NCBI RefSeq assembly: GCF_003261635.1
Contig: NZ_QFXK01000009.1
Span: 310,001 to 374,000 of the forward strand
Length of the DNA stretch: 64,000 bases
Direction: 5' to 3'
Origin: Kribbella monticola
GTDB lineage: Bacteria > Actinomycetota > Actinomycetes > Propionibacteriales > Kribbellaceae
A program made the position numbers and the translations under genes. Positions 44,570 to 57,950 of the stretch are shown one piece after another; within the stretch, counting starts at the first letter, position 1, and the number at the start of each line of letters is the position of its first letter. The notes under the pieces are model-generated. The model ran no database searches and was not told the DNA's origin. It was given only the letters and a program-made list of their open reading frames with translations.

Positions 44570-44587
44570 CTCAGCGACTTCTCAGCA
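44570..44587 (+). promoter_or_regulatory. Direct-repeat box upstream of the phosphoesterase
   Basis: CTCAGCG-ACTT-CTCAGCA, an 11-bp-period direct repeat (44570-44576 and 44581-44587). CTACCG follows 10 nt after the second CTCAG as a possible -10. Ribosome site GAGGGGG precedes ATG 44625. Confidence 0.65.
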
Positions 44588-44624
44588 GGACGGGGCTACC
44601 GTCGAAGGATCTCGAGGGGGACAT

Positions 44625-45626
44625 ATGGGTTTGCAGGATCTGATCCGAGGCGGCGTCGTCGCCGCGCTCATCGCGACAGCGGTCGCCTGCGGCGCACATG
44701 CCGCCACCCAGGGCTCGCAGGCTCCGGCGCCGTCGCCGAGTGCACCGAAGGCCGAGGTGACCAGCAAGGACGACAAGTGTCCGCCGGCCGCGCCCGGTCA
44801 GCCGGTCGCGCCGCCGATCAACCCGGCCAAGATCACCAAGCTCCTGGTGGTGGTCCTGGAGAACAAGAACGCCTGCGCGACGGTCAAGGGCATGCCGTAC
44901 CTCGCCGGGCTGGCGGACAAGTACGCGACGGCCGCCCGGTACTACGCGATGGCGCACCCGTCGTTGCCGAACTACCTCACGCTGGCCGGCGGCTCCACCT
45001 TCGGCATCCGCGACGACCGCTCGCCGGCTGCGCACAAACTGCCGGGCCAGTCGGTCTTCGGCCAGGTCCTCGCGGCCGGCGAGATCGCGAAGACCTACGC
45101 CGAGGACATGAAGTCGAACTGCCAGCTCGAGCAGGGCAAGCACGACACGTACGCCGTACGGCACAACCCGTGGCTCTACTTCGTCTCGGACACCGAGCGC
45201 CAGGGCTGCCAGCAGTACGACGTACCGGCGGGGACTCCGGAAGCGGGGGAGTTCCACGACGACGTCGCGAACGGGACCCTGCCGACGTTCGGCTTCCTGG
45301 CGCCGAACCTGTGCGACGACGCGCACGACTGCCCGCTCGACTCGGCCAATACGTGGATGAAGACCTGGTTCGGGCCATTGCTGGCCGGCCCTGACTTCAC
45401 CTCCGGCCACTTGCTTGTCCTGGTCACGTTCGACGAGGACGACAAGCACGCCGGCAACCGCGTCCTGATGGTCGCCGTCAACCCGTCCCTGCACCACCTG
45501 GTCGTCGACACCCGCCTCGACCACACCGCCACCAGCAAGGCCGTCTCCACCCTCGTCTCCGCCCCACCCCTGCGCGAGGCCGCCAACGCCCCCGACCTCT
45601 ACACCACCCTCGGCCTGACGCACTGA
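44625..45626 (+). CDS. Exported phosphoesterase/acid phosphatase lipoprotein
   Basis: A 333-aa phosphoesterase of the PF04185 (phospholipase C/AcpA acid phosphatase) superfamily. The signal sequence ends with a lipobox-like AVAC (Cys22), then a Pro/Ser linker and the catalytic domain: LLVVVLENKNACAT (nucleophile region), AHPSLPNYLTLAGG, GFLAPNLCDDAHDC and LLVLVTFDEDD. It likely releases phosphate from an extracytoplasmic substrate. Preceded by one of the five direct-repeat boxes, so probably part of the envelope regulon. Confidence 0.85.
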   Translation: MGLQDLIRGGVVAALIATAVACGAHAATQGSQAPAPSPSAPKAEVTSKDDKCPPAAPGQPVAPPINPAKITKLLVVVLENKNACATVKGMPYLAGLADKYATAARYYAMAHPSLPNYLTLAGGSTFGIRDDRSPAAHKLPGQSVFGQVLAAGEIAKTYAEDMKSNCQLEQGKHDTYAVRHNPWLYFVSDTERQGCQQYDVPAGTPEAGEFHDDVANGTLPTFGFLAPNLCDDAHDCPLDSANTWMKTWFGPLLAGPDFTSGHLLVLVTFDEDDKHAGNRVLMVAVNPSLHHLVVDTRLDHTATSKAVSTLVSAPPLREAANAPDLYTTLGLTH

Positions 45627-46088
45627 CCGATCGGCGGCCTGTTCGTTGGTATCGATTCCACAACAGGTCGTCGCCCAGGCTTGCGGTGCGGTTGCCCGGG
45701 GCAATTTTTCGTTGGATTCCGGGCAGCTCGGCGAATTGATGCGTGGCCGTCGGGCATTGTTTCGGGGGTTTGGAAGGTTTGGAAAAAGTTGCAGGGGTGC
45801 GCGTCTTGACGGCACTGGTGCGGCCTCGGTTACGGTGTGTGATGTAACGGTCGCAAGGTGGGACGCAGGGCGAACTGGGCGCCGGGGTCTGTGGTCCGAC
45901 CGGGGGGTTCTTCAAGGACGCCTGCACGTCAGCGACCGATCGTCCGAATGAGCTGAATCAACCACTTCTGGTGGCACGGGGACACTCACCCCTGCCTGCC
46001 CTGAGCCGTGCGCGGGGGACCGCCGGCGTGCTGACGCCTGCCCGGAGCCACCCTGCGTCTCCGAACCGCACTGTGAACAAGCGAGCGA
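45627..46088 (+). promoter_or_regulatory. Long upstream region and candidate promoter of the encapsulin operon
   Basis: A 462-bp gap with no convincing gene. TTGACG (45806-45811) and TTACGG/TACGGT (45830-45836) with an 18-19 nt spacer form a plausible promoter, giving a 5' leader of about 245 nt. A locally AT-richer stretch (45700-45800, with GTTTGGAAGGTTTGGAAAAA) precedes it. The length of leader suggests room for regulator binding or RNA-level control, but I recognise no known riboswitch. Confidence 0.4.
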
Positions 46089-47525
46089 ATGGTGGTGGGT
46101 AGTGTGACTTTGACCGAGCCGGCCTCGTCGGACGTCGACGCCTCTGGGCAGCGACCGCAACTGAGCCTGGGCACCGCGGCCGCGCGGAACCTGGCGACGA
46201 CGACCAAGTCCGAGCCGCAGATGCAGGGCAAGACGTCGCGCTGGCTGCTGAAGATGCTGCCCTGGGTGCAGGTCGGTGGTGGTACCTACCGGGTGAACCG
46301 CCGGCTCAGCTACGCCGTCGGCGACGGCAGGGTCACCTTCACTACCACGGGATCCGAGGTCCGGGTGATCCCGCAGGAGCTGTGCGAACTCGCCTTGCTG
46401 CGCAGCTACGACGACGTCGAGGTGCTGTCCGCGCTGGCGGATCGCTTTGTCCAGCAGGAGTTCCAGCCCGGCGACGTCATCGTCGAGCGCGGCCGTCCGG
46501 CCGACCAGGTCTGCCTGATCGCGCACGGCAAGGTGAACAAGATCGGCGTCGGCGAGTACGGCGACGAGTCGGTGCTCGAGACACTCGTCGACGGTGACCA
46601 CTTCACCTACCGGGCCGTCCTGGAGTCGGACGACTTCTGGGAGTTCACCGTCAAGGCGATCACGCCGTGCACGCTGCTCACGCTCTCGCAGGACTCGTTC
46701 GAGGAACTCGTCGGCCAGGCCGAGAGCCTGCGCCGGCACATCGAGCACTTCCGCAACAGCCCCGAGCAGCCGAAGGACGAGTACGGCGAGGCCGCGATCG
46801 AGCTGGCCGCCGGCCACGAAGGTGAAGCGGAGCTGCCCGGCACGTACGTCGACTACGAGACGACGCCACGCGAATACGAGCTGAGCGTCGCCCAGACCGT
46901 ACTGCGGGTGCACAGCCGGGTCGCGGATCTCTACAACCACCCGATGGACCAGACCGAGCAGCAGCTCAGGCTGACCGTCGAGGCGCTGCGCGAGCGACAA
47001 GAACACGAGATGATCAACAACCGCGACTTCGGGCTGCTGCACAACGCGGACCTCGGCATGCGGATCCCGACCCGCTCGGGGCCGCCGACGCCCGGTGACT
47101 TCGACGAGTTGCTCAGCCTGGTGTGGAAGGAGCCAGCCTTCTTCCTGGCCCATCCGCGGTCGATCGCGGCGTTCGGCCGGGAGTGTACGAAGGCGGGCGT
47201 CTACCCGGACAGCGTCGACTTCGGGGGTCACCGGTTGCCCGCTTGGCGCGGCGTACCGATCTTTCCCTGCAACAAGCTCGGGATCAGCGACACCCGGACC
47301 AGCTCGATCATGCTGATGCGCACGGGCGAGGCCAGCCAGGGCGTGATCGGGCTGCAGCCGACCACGCTGCCCGACGAGCTCGAGCCCGGGCTGTCGGTGC
47401 GGTTCATGAACATCAGCGAGAAGGCGATCATCAACTACCTGGTCAGCGCCTACTACTCCGCTGCGGTCCTGGTCCCCGACGCGCTCGGCATCCTCGAAGG
47501 TGTCGAGATCGGCAGGGAAGGCTAG
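46089..47525 (+). CDS. Family-2B-type encapsulin shell protein 1 (with cNMP-binding-like insert)
   Basis: A 478-aa HK97-fold nanocompartment shell protein of the family 2B type. N-terminal arm [18 protein letters not shown] (LGTAAAR at 27-33), then a beta-rich shell portion ([19 protein letters not shown]), an inserted cyclic-nucleotide-binding-like domain (about 95-225; [40 protein letters not shown]) and the remaining HK97 core ([65 protein letters not shown]). The Gly-Glu and Arg of a normal phosphate-binding cassette are missing, so cAMP binding is doubtful. GTG 46104 is an equally possible start. Three bases separate it from the cyclase gene. Confidence 0.9.
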   Translation: MVVGSVTLTEPASSDVDASGQRPQLSLGTAAARNLATTTKSEPQMQGKTSRWLLKMLPWVQVGGGTYRVNRRLSYAVGDGRVTFTTTGSEVRVIPQELCELALLRSYDDVEVLSALADRFVQQEFQPGDVIVERGRPADQVCLIAHGKVNKIGVGEYGDESVLETLVDGDHFTYRAVLESDDFWEFTVKAITPCTLLTLSQDSFEELVGQAESLRRHIEHFRNSPEQPKDEYGEAAIELAAGHEGEAELPGTYVDYETTPREYELSVAQTVLRVHSRVADLYNHPMDQTEQQLRLTVEALRERQEHEMINNRDFGLLHNADLGMRIPTRSGPPTPGDFDELLSLVWKEPAFFLAHPRSIAAFGRECTKAGVYPDSVDFGGHRLPAWRGVPIFPCNKLGISDTRTSSIMLMRTGEASQGVIGLQPTTLPDELEPGLSVRFMNISEKAIINYLVSAYYSAAVLVPDALGILEGVEIGREG

Positions 47526-51169
<3,644 letters not shown>

Positions 51170-51179
51170 GGAGCATGCG

Positions 51180-52229
51180 ATGTCCACTCTTCAAGAGGCA
51201 GGGCGGCAAGCCGGCGCGCGTTCGGCGTCCGAAGTACTGGCCTGGAGCCGGCAGCAGGTCGAACCGGCTCTTCGCGAAGCGGTAGGAGGGATGCCGCTGG
51301 CGACCCAGCGGATCACCAACTACCACTTCGGCTGGGAGGACGAGGACGGTACGGCGGCGCACGCCGACAGTGGCAAGGCCTTGCGCCCGGCGCTGGCGTT
51401 GCTGTCGGCCGAGGCGGTCGGCGGTACGCCGGAGTCGGCCGTGCCCGCCGCGGTCGCAGTCGAACTGGTGCACAACTTCTCCTTGCTGCACGACGATGTG
51501 ATGGACTGCGACACCACGCGCAGACATCGGGCGACCGCGTGGTCGGTGTTCGGTCTCGGTGCCGCGATCCTGGCCGGAGACGCCTTGCTCAGCCTGGCGT
51601 TCGACGTCCTGGTCAACAGCGGGAACCAGCGGGCCGACGACGCGGCCCGGATGCTGGGCTCCGCGGTTCAGGAGCTGGTCGACGGGCAGTTGGCGGACTC
51701 GCACTTCGAGACCCGAGACGACGTGGTGATGGCGGAGTGCGTCCGGATGGCGCAGTTGAAGACGGGGGCGCTGCTGGGTTGTTCCAGCGCGCTGGGTGCG
51801 CTCTTCGGTGGCGGACGGCCGGACCAGGTCGACCACTTGCGGTTGTTCGGTGAGGATCTCGGGCTGGCCTATCAGTACACCGACGACCTGCTCGGGATCT
51901 GGGGAGACCCGAAGGTCACCGGCAAGCCGGTGCACTCCGACCTGCGCCGCCGCAAGAAGTCGCTGCCCGCGGTCGCCGCGCTGACCTCCGAAACGGCGGA
52001 GGCCCGCGAGCTGGCGGCGCTCTACCAACAGCGCGACGAGTTGTCGGACGAGCAGCTCGGGCGCGCGGCCGACCTGATCGAGAGGACCGGAGCAAGGGAG
52101 CAAAGCCACGCCCAGGCCGATGCGTTGCTGTTGTCCGCGCTGGGGGAGTTGGCGTCCGCCGGCTCGACTGCCGCGGCCGCGGCCGGGCTGGAGCAACTGG
52201 CGCGACTGGCGACTCGTCGTGATCACTGA
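51180..52229 (+). CDS. Short-chain polyprenyl diphosphate synthase (encapsulin-operon)
   Basis: A 349-aa trans-isoprenyl diphosphate synthase. GAGGAG is 7 nt before ATG 51180. The first Asp-rich motif is LLHDDVMD (Asp105, 106, 109) and the second is [11 protein letters not shown] (Asp235, 236); both are intact. Residues Phe100 and Ser101 before the first motif suggest a short C15-C20 product. An N-terminal extension of about 18 residues ([18 protein letters not shown]) precedes the usual fold and could serve as a cargo tag. It would make the farnesyl diphosphate used by the geosmin-type cyclase. Ten bp after shell 2 and 14 bp before ispH. Confidence 0.9.
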   Translation: MSTLQEAGRQAGARSASEVLAWSRQQVEPALREAVGGMPLATQRITNYHFGWEDEDGTAAHADSGKALRPALALLSAEAVGGTPESAVPAAVAVELVHNFSLLHDDVMDCDTTRRHRATAWSVFGLGAAILAGDALLSLAFDVLVNSGNQRADDAARMLGSAVQELVDGQLADSHFETRDDVVMAECVRMAQLKTGALLGCSSALGALFGGGRPDQVDHLRLFGEDLGLAYQYTDDLLGIWGDPKVTGKPVHSDLRRRKKSLPAVAALTSETAEARELAALYQQRDELSDEQLGRAADLIERTGAREQSHAQADALLLSALGELASAGSTAAAAAGLEQLARLATRRDH

Positions 52230-52243
52230 AATGGGGGGAACCA

Positions 52244-53182
52244 ATGCCGAAACGCACCATCCTGCTGGCCTCGCCACGCTCGTTCTGCGCCGGTGTCGAA
52301 CGCGCGATCGAAGTGGTCGAGCAGTTGCTCGCCCACCGGCCCGGCCCCGTCTACGTGCGCAAGCAGATCGTCCACAACACCCACGTCGTCGCTGACCTCG
52401 AACGTCGGGGCGCGGTCTTCGTCGACGAGCTGGACGGTGTCCCGGACGGCGCGACCGTCGTCTTCTCGGCGCACGGCGTCGCCCCGGCGGTCCGCAACGA
52501 GGCGGACCGCCGGGGGCTCGACGTGGTCGACGCGACCTGCCCGCTGGTGACCAAGGTGCACGCCGAGGCCCGCCGGTACGCCGCTCGCGGGGACACCGTG
52601 GTGCTGATCGGGCATGCGGGCCACGAAGAGGTCGAAGGAACGCTGGGCGAGGCCCGGGACCGGACCGTGCTGGTGGAAACGGTCGAGGACGTCGCCGCGC
52701 TGCAAGTAGACGATCCGGAGCGTGTGTCCTACCTGACCCAGACCACGCTCGCAGTGGACGAGACGTCTGCGGTACTGGATGCCCTACGCAACAAGTTTCG
52801 CGGCTTGCGCGGGCCGGAGTCGGCCGACATCTGCTATGCCACCACCAACCGGCAGGAAGCGCTCGCGGCGATCGCGGACGAGGCCGACCTGGTTCTGGTG
52901 GTCGGCTCGGCGAACTCGTCGAACTCCCGGCGATTGGTGGAACTTGCCCGCCGGCGCGACACCCCGGCGTACCTGATCGATGATGCCGGCGGGATCAGAG
53001 GTGAGTGGCTGGACGGCGTACGGGTGGTCGGGCTGACCGCTGGGGCGTCGGCCCCGCCCAGGCTGGTCGATGAAGTGGTGGAGTTGTTGGGTCAGCTCGG
53101 ACCGGTCGAGGTGGTCGAGCGGGAGCTCACGCGAGAGACCGTCCACTTCACGTTGCCGTCCGCGGTGCGGGAGAGCCGATGA
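52244..53182 (+). CDS. ispH: 4-hydroxy-3-methylbut-2-enyl diphosphate reductase
   Basis: A 312-aa IspH, the last enzyme of the MEP pathway, which reduces HMBPP to IPP and DMAPP with a [4Fe-4S] cluster. All three cluster Cys motifs are present: SPRSFCAGV (Cys15), DATCPLV (about Cys98) and [12 protein letters not shown] (about Cys200). Substrate-binding [21 protein letters not shown] and SANSSNS segments are intact. It lies at the end of a cyclase/prenyl-synthase block, so precursor supply and terpene cyclisation would be co-expressed. A second, housekeeping ispH elsewhere in the genome is likely but not visible here. Confidence 0.93.
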   Translation: MPKRTILLASPRSFCAGVERAIEVVEQLLAHRPGPVYVRKQIVHNTHVVADLERRGAVFVDELDGVPDGATVVFSAHGVAPAVRNEADRRGLDVVDATCPLVTKVHAEARRYAARGDTVVLIGHAGHEEVEGTLGEARDRTVLVETVEDVAALQVDDPERVSYLTQTTLAVDETSAVLDALRNKFRGLRGPESADICYATTNRQEALAAIADEADLVLVVGSANSSNSRRLVELARRRDTPAYLIDDAGGIRGEWLDGVRVVGLTAGASAPPRLVDEVVELLGQLGPVEVVERELTRETVHFTLPSAVRESR

Positions 53183-53946
53183 ATCTCTATCTCAGTGGGT
53201 TGTTCTGGGTCGTCGGCGTGATGGTGCTGACAGCGGTCCTCGCCGTCGTCCTGCGAAAGGCGCGGCATCGCGAAGGGAGGGTGGCGAACAACGAGGTCGC
53301 CGGCCAGGTCTTCACCGTGGTCGGTGGGGTGAACGTGGTGATCGCGGCGTTCGTGCTGATCTCGCTGTTCGACGCGATGGACAAGGCGCAGGACACGACG
53401 TACGACGAGGCGAACGCGTTGGTCGCGGTGCAATGGGCGAGCGACTCGCTGGCCGAGCCGGCCAGATCGAAGGTGCAGGAGCTGACCACGTCGTACGCGA
53501 CGATCGTCTCGCAGCAGGAGTGGCCCGCGATGAAGTCCGGCCGGCCGGTCGGCGACAGCGGCTGGCAACTGCTGTCGAACCTGCAGAACGAGGTCGAGCA
53601 CGCGCGAACGACCACCGAGCGGCAGGAGAACGCCCGCGTCGACGCGGCTCAGCAGGTCTGGAACGTGTACCAGGCGCGACAGGTCCGGCTGAACTCGAGT
53701 GGCAGCGGGGTCAGCTCGGTCGTCTGGTTCGCCATCGCCGTCGGCAGCCTGATGTCGGTGGCCCTGATGTTCATGTTCGGCGGCCCGGGCGTCTACTCGT
53801 ACGCGATCATCGTCTCGATGCTGTCCGGCGCGATCGGGCTGTTGCTGTTCGCGATCTACCAGCTGCAGAACCCGTTCGGTGGCGGGGCAAGCGTCGGGCC
53901 GGACGCCTTCGTGTCCGCCCTCAGCCGATTGAGCCGTGGTGGCTAG
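53179..53946 (+). CDS. DUF4239-like membrane protein
   Basis: A 255-aa membrane protein with two N-terminal helices (about 5-25 and 48-68), a central helical soluble segment (about 75-180; [34 protein letters not shown]) and two C-terminal helices (about 186-206 and 212-236). The layout matches bestrophin-like DUF4239 proteins. Function unknown. ATG overlaps the ispH stop (ATGA), so it is part of the encapsulin transcription unit. Confidence 0.78.
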   Translation: MNLYLSGLFWVVGVMVLTAVLAVVLRKARHREGRVANNEVAGQVFTVVGGVNVVIAAFVLISLFDAMDKAQDTTYDEANALVAVQWASDSLAEPARSKVQELTTSYATIVSQQEWPAMKSGRPVGDSGWQLLSNLQNEVEHARTTTERQENARVDAAQQVWNVYQARQVRLNSSGSGVSSVVWFAIAVGSLMSVALMFMFGGPGVYSYAIIVSMLSGAIGLLLFAIYQLQNPFGGGASVGPDAFVSALSRLSRGG

Positions 53947-55253
53947 TGCTCGGGCGTCGTGGCGGCCTCAGCCCGTACGACGGGCGCTCGCGGGATCGGC
54001 CGCGTTGCTTCTGGCTTCGCTGGCGACGGTGATGGTGGTTGGCCGGTCGTCAGCGGCCTCGGAGTGCGATTTTCCTGGTGGTCCGGTCCAGTGCGAACAA
54101 CTCGTTGTCGGTGCTGTCGGTTGTCGAGCTGCCCTCCGGACGGAGCACGGAGCTGGGGCAGCTCGCTTACCAGGTCAACGCCCTGGGGTATGCGCGGGAC
54201 CAGGACCTGGCGTACGGGATCGCCGGGCGGGACCGGCACGGGTGGCTCGGACGCCGGCCGCATCTGGTGACCATCGATCGGCGCGGCGCCGTAGCGGATC
54301 TCGGGCCGGTGCGCGAAGGCGTCGGCGGGATCGCGGATCCGACGGCCGGGGCGGTCGCCGGGTCGCGGCTGTACCTGCGCGATCAGCACCGGTTGTTCAC
54401 GATGGACATCGATCCCGCGAGTCCGACGTACAAGCACGTCTTGCGGGTGGTCCGGCCGTCGCCGGTCTGGCTGACGATGTCGGTGGACGACTTCGCGGTC
54501 TCGCCCGGCGACGGGTTGCTGTACGGGGTCTCCACGTTCGGAGCCGTCGCGAAGGTGGTGAGCATCGATCCGCGGACGGGGATGACCCAGGTTGTCACCT
54601 CGGTGCCAGGAGTGCCCGCCCAGGACTCCTACACGTCGGTGGTGATGACGGATGCGCGATCGGTGGTCGCGATCCACACCGGCCACGGGCAGCGAACCCG
54701 GGTGTTCCGAATCGGCTTCGACGGGTCCAGTACTGAGCTGACGTCGTGGAGCGCCGTGGCCGGCAGCGATGCGGCCGGTTGCCTCAGGCAGGCGCCGCCG
54801 CCACCTCCACCCACCACCCCGCCGCCACCCACCGCGCCGCCCACAACGTTGCCGTCGCCCCCAAGCCACCCGTCGACCGCGAGCCACCCGCCGACCGCGA
54901 GCCACCCGCCGACTCCGAGCCGGACACCGCCTCCGAGTCACCCGCCGACTCCGAAGCCGGCTCGCACACCCACGCCGACGCCGGCGCCGACACCCACGCT
55001 GAGTCCGACCCCGGCGCCACGACCGTCCCACCGGCAGCTCCTGCCACCACCTCCGGACATGCCGACAGGCCCGCCGGCACGACCGTCCGTGCTCCCGTCG
55101 CCGGCCGTGATCAGCATCGCGCCGCAGGCAGCGGCAACGCCGAAGCCGATGGACCACACCGTTCAGGTACTACGCCGCTGGTCGATAGCGACGCTGCTGG
55201 TCGTGCTCACCGGCGGGGCCGCGATGGCTGCCCAACGCAGGATGCGGCGGTGA
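53936..55253 (+). pseudogene. Frameshifted exported surface protein (propeller-like domain, Pro-rich stalk, TM)
   Basis: Two reading frames together describe one surface protein. The frame starting at GTG 53936 (overlapping the DUF4239 stop) encodes a signal peptide (LAGSAALLLASLATVMVV) up to SAASECDF, then runs into nonsense. The frame from 54075 encodes LVVRSSANNSLSVLSVVEL and a propeller-like domain of the DUF6923 type to about 54780, followed by a long Pro/Thr/Ser-rich stalk (54790-55065) and a C-terminal membrane helix with a basic tail. Removing one C at 54074/54075 restores ASECDFLVVRSS as a continuous protein. This is either a real +1 frameshift or a sequencing error; a downstream start at 54039 would lack a signal peptide. 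Confidence 0.75.
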
Positions 55254-57925
55254 GCGTGATGGTGGGGCCGGCGCGGCAGGAGCTTGCCAGGCTGGTCGGC
55301 CGCGAGCAGGAACTCCGAGTGCTGCGCGCGGCTCTGCGCACCGCACCGGCCCTGGCGCTGGTGGTCGGAGAAGCGGGCGTCGGCAAGAGTCGGCTCATTG
55401 CGGAGCTGGCTCGCGAACAGGTCCACTGGCTGACCGGTCACTGCCATCCACTGCAGGAACAGGCCCCGCTGGCGGCATTGGCGGAAGCCTTCCGAGGCAT
55501 CGATGCCCTGAGCAAGTTCCTCGCCGTCGGCGCCGAGCCTCGCATCGCCCGGTACCAGGCCTGGACCAGCTTGATCGAGAGCCTGACCAGCCTCGGGCCG
55601 ACGGTGCTGGTGATCGAGGACTTGCACTGGGCCGATCCAGCGACCTTGCAGCTGTTGCGGTTCGTGGCCGGCAGACTGCCTCGCGATCTCCAGTTGATCG
55701 GGACCTATCGGCCCGAGGAGACGCCGCAACCGGGCGAGATCACCGCGCTGGCCGGCTGCGTACCCGTGGGGACACGGACGACAGAAGTGCGCCTGCATCC
55801 GTTCGGGGCGTCCGCGGTCCACGAGCTCGCTGCCGAGTTGCTCGGAGTGGAATCGTTGCCTCCTTCCTTGGTCCGCAACTTGCTGGAGCGGACGGGCGGG
55901 CTGCCGTTCGTTCTCGAGGAGCTCCTGCGCGACCTGTCGGCCGATGGTCCGCTCGAGCCTCCGGCGATTGCTCGTGCGGTGGAGGAGGCGCGTACGCCGG
56001 TCGCGGTGCGGGCTTCGGTGAGCATCCGGCTGGAGCAAGTGCCCGATGCCTGCCGGCGGGTGGTCTGCGCGGCAGCCGTGCTGAACTCATCAGCTCCGGA
56101 CACCCTGCTCGGCATCATCGCCGAAACATCCGGAGCGCAGTTGGTGGAAGCGGTCGATGTCGGGCTGGCTCGGGGGCTGCTGGGCCAGAAAGGGCCCGGC
56201 CTGTACGACCTGCGCCATACGCTGGCGCAGCGGGCGGTGTACGAGACGATCCCGCCGGACGAGTTGCGCCGGCTGCATCGGCGTACGGCCACTGCGTTGG
56301 CTGCGACGGAGCCACCGCCGCACGCACGGATTGCGGAGCACTTCCGGCTGGGTGGACTGATCGGCGAGTGGCTGACGCACGCCGAGACCGCGGTCGATCA
56401 ACTGATGGTTGCCCAGGACAACGAGAGTGCCGTCGAGAAGTTGACCGAGATGCTCCGAGTTGAGGCACTGCCGTGGGCGGATCGCGCGCGGCTCGCGGTG
56501 AAGCTCGGTACTGCGGTTTCGGCTGGGCTGCGCTGGCAGGACGCGGTGGAGACGATGAGCGCGATTTTGGCGGAGGCTACCCGGCCGGGTCGACGGCGTG
56601 GCCGATTGCGGCTCGCGCTAGGACTGTTGCTGCACGAAAGAGGTGGTGATGTCCGCGCCGGGCGTCGCGAACTCGCAGCGGCTTCTGCCGAACTCGCCGG
56701 CGATCCGGCGGGAGCAGCCTGGGCGACCTCGGCGCTTGCGGTGCCGTTCTTCGGCGACGAGGAGATCAGCGAGCACCGCGAGCGGCTCGACGACGCGGAG
56801 CGGTTGCTGGGGGACCTGCAGCAGGATCACGACGCGGACGCGAAGCACGCAGTACGGGTGAATCGAGCGCGGTTCCGGTTGGCGACAGGAAGTACGGAAG
56901 GAGTTGAGGAGGTGGGCGCGGAAGCGGCGAGTGGGCTGGCGTGGCTGGGGCACGACAGGCGCAGTACTGCGTTGCTGGAGCGGGCCACCGCGGGATGGGA
57001 GCGGTTCCCGCCGGCTGCTGGTGCGGGGATCCGAATGCGGGTGGCGTTCGCGGCGGGGGAGTGGGGCGGATTGGCCGAGCGGTTGTCACGGGCACGGACG
57101 GATGCGGCCGTGCTGCCGTTGGTGCAGACCGAGGTCGACCTTGTCGACGGCAAGTATCGCCTCGCCCAGGGCGACGTTGCTGGAGGCAAGCAAGTACTCG
57201 AGGCGGTGATCGGGGCAACGATCAGCGGGCCGATCACGGTGCGCGCGGCAGCACTGGCGGCTTTGGGCCGACGTGGCCTGGCGGAGCTGGATGTCTTGGA
57301 GGATTGCGTCGCCGTGATTCGGCGGAAGGACGGCTGGGCTTGGGCGGGTGAGTTGATGATCGCCACCTGCGCGGTGATGGTTCAGGCTGGGCGGCGTGCG
57401 GAAGCCGAGCGGTTGGCGGCCGAGTTCGCGTCAGCCATCGCCGGGCGAGATGCACCAGCGAGCCGGGCGGCGGCGACGATGGTCCGTGCCGGATTGGCCG
57501 GATCCGCCGAGTTGTTCGGGCAGGCCGCCACGGAGTACGAGGTGATCGGGCGCAAGTACGACCAGTACGCCGCGCTGGAAGGACGCGGGTTGTGTCTGCT
57601 CGCGGCGGGTGAGCCGGAGGAGCTGGTGGCGATGGCGGCGGCGTACGAGACGCTTGGTGCTCGCGGCGATGCGCGGAGGTGTCGCGATGCTCTTCGCGAG
57701 GCCGGTGTGCAGGTGCCGTCGCGACGAGGCCGGCGCGGTTACGGCATGGCCTTGTCGCCGCGGGAACTGGAGGTTGCCCGGCTGGCCGCGAGAGGGTTGA
57801 GCAACAACGGCATCGCGACGGCGTTGTCGTTGTCGGTCAGTACGGTCGAAGACCATCTCTCCCGGGCGATGCGCAAACTCGAGGTGCGCTCCCGGCACGC
57901 GCTCGCTCCTCTCGTCACAGAATGA
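55250..57925 (+). CDS. LAL-type LuxR transcriptional regulator with AAA ATPase
   Basis: An 891-aa large ATP-binding LuxR-family regulator. N-terminal AAA module (Walker A VGEAGVGKSR at about 39-48, Walker B LVIEDLHWADP at about 121-131), a long TPR-like helical region, and a C-terminal LuxR helix-turn-helix (SPRELEVARLAARGLSNNGI, TVEDHLSRAMRKL). GTG 55250 overlaps the previous stop (GTGA); the open frame further upstream overlaps the Pro-rich stalk and is a shadow. As the last gene of the run starting at the encapsulin shell, it may control that operon, which is inference. Confidence 0.87.
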   Translation: MSVMVGPARQELARLVGREQELRVLRAALRTAPALALVVGEAGVGKSRLIAELAREQVHWLTGHCHPLQEQAPLAALAEAFRGIDALSKFLAVGAEPRIARYQAWTSLIESLTSLGPTVLVIEDLHWADPATLQLLRFVAGRLPRDLQLIGTYRPEETPQPGEITALAGCVPVGTRTTEVRLHPFGASAVHELAAELLGVESLPPSLVRNLLERTGGLPFVLEELLRDLSADGPLEPPAIARAVEEARTPVAVRASVSIRLEQVPDACRRVVCAAAVLNSSAPDTLLGIIAETSGAQLVEAVDVGLARGLLGQKGPGLYDLRHTLAQRAVYETIPPDELRRLHRRTATALAATEPPPHARIAEHFRLGGLIGEWLTHAETAVDQLMVAQDNESAVEKLTEMLRVEALPWADRARLAVKLGTAVSAGLRWQDAVETMSAILAEATRPGRRRGRLRLALGLLLHERGGDVRAGRRELAAASAELAGDPAGAAWATSALAVPFFGDEEISEHRERLDDAERLLGDLQQDHDADAKHAVRVNRARFRLATGSTEGVEEVGAEAASGLAWLGHDRRSTALLERATAGWERFPPAAGAGIRMRVAFAAGEWGGLAERLSRARTDAAVLPLVQTEVDLVDGKYRLAQGDVAGGKQVLEAVIGATISGPITVRAAALAALGRRGLAELDVLEDCVAVIRRKDGWAWAGELMIATCAVMVQAGRRAEAERLAAEFASAIAGRDAPASRAAATMVRAGLAGSAELFGQAATEYEVIGRKYDQYAALEGRGLCLLAAGEPEELVAMAAAYETLGARGDARRCRDALREAGVQVPSRRGRRGYGMALSPRELEVARLAARGLSNNGIATALSLSVSTVEDHLSRAMRKLEVRSRHALAPLVTE

Positions 57926-57950
57926 GGAGAGGAGCGAGCGGCGGTCGACG

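Noticed and set aside
45836..45856. A CRP-like site (TGTGATGTAACGG) upstream of the shell gene that has a cNMP-binding-like domain
   Set aside because: Only one half matches TGTGA; the second half (TCACA) is absent.
54746..55249. An N-terminal extension of the LAL regulator
   Set aside because: The frame overlaps the Pro/Thr-rich stalk of the upstream gene and translates to Pro/Ala/Asp repeats with no domain; the AAA module begins after 55250.
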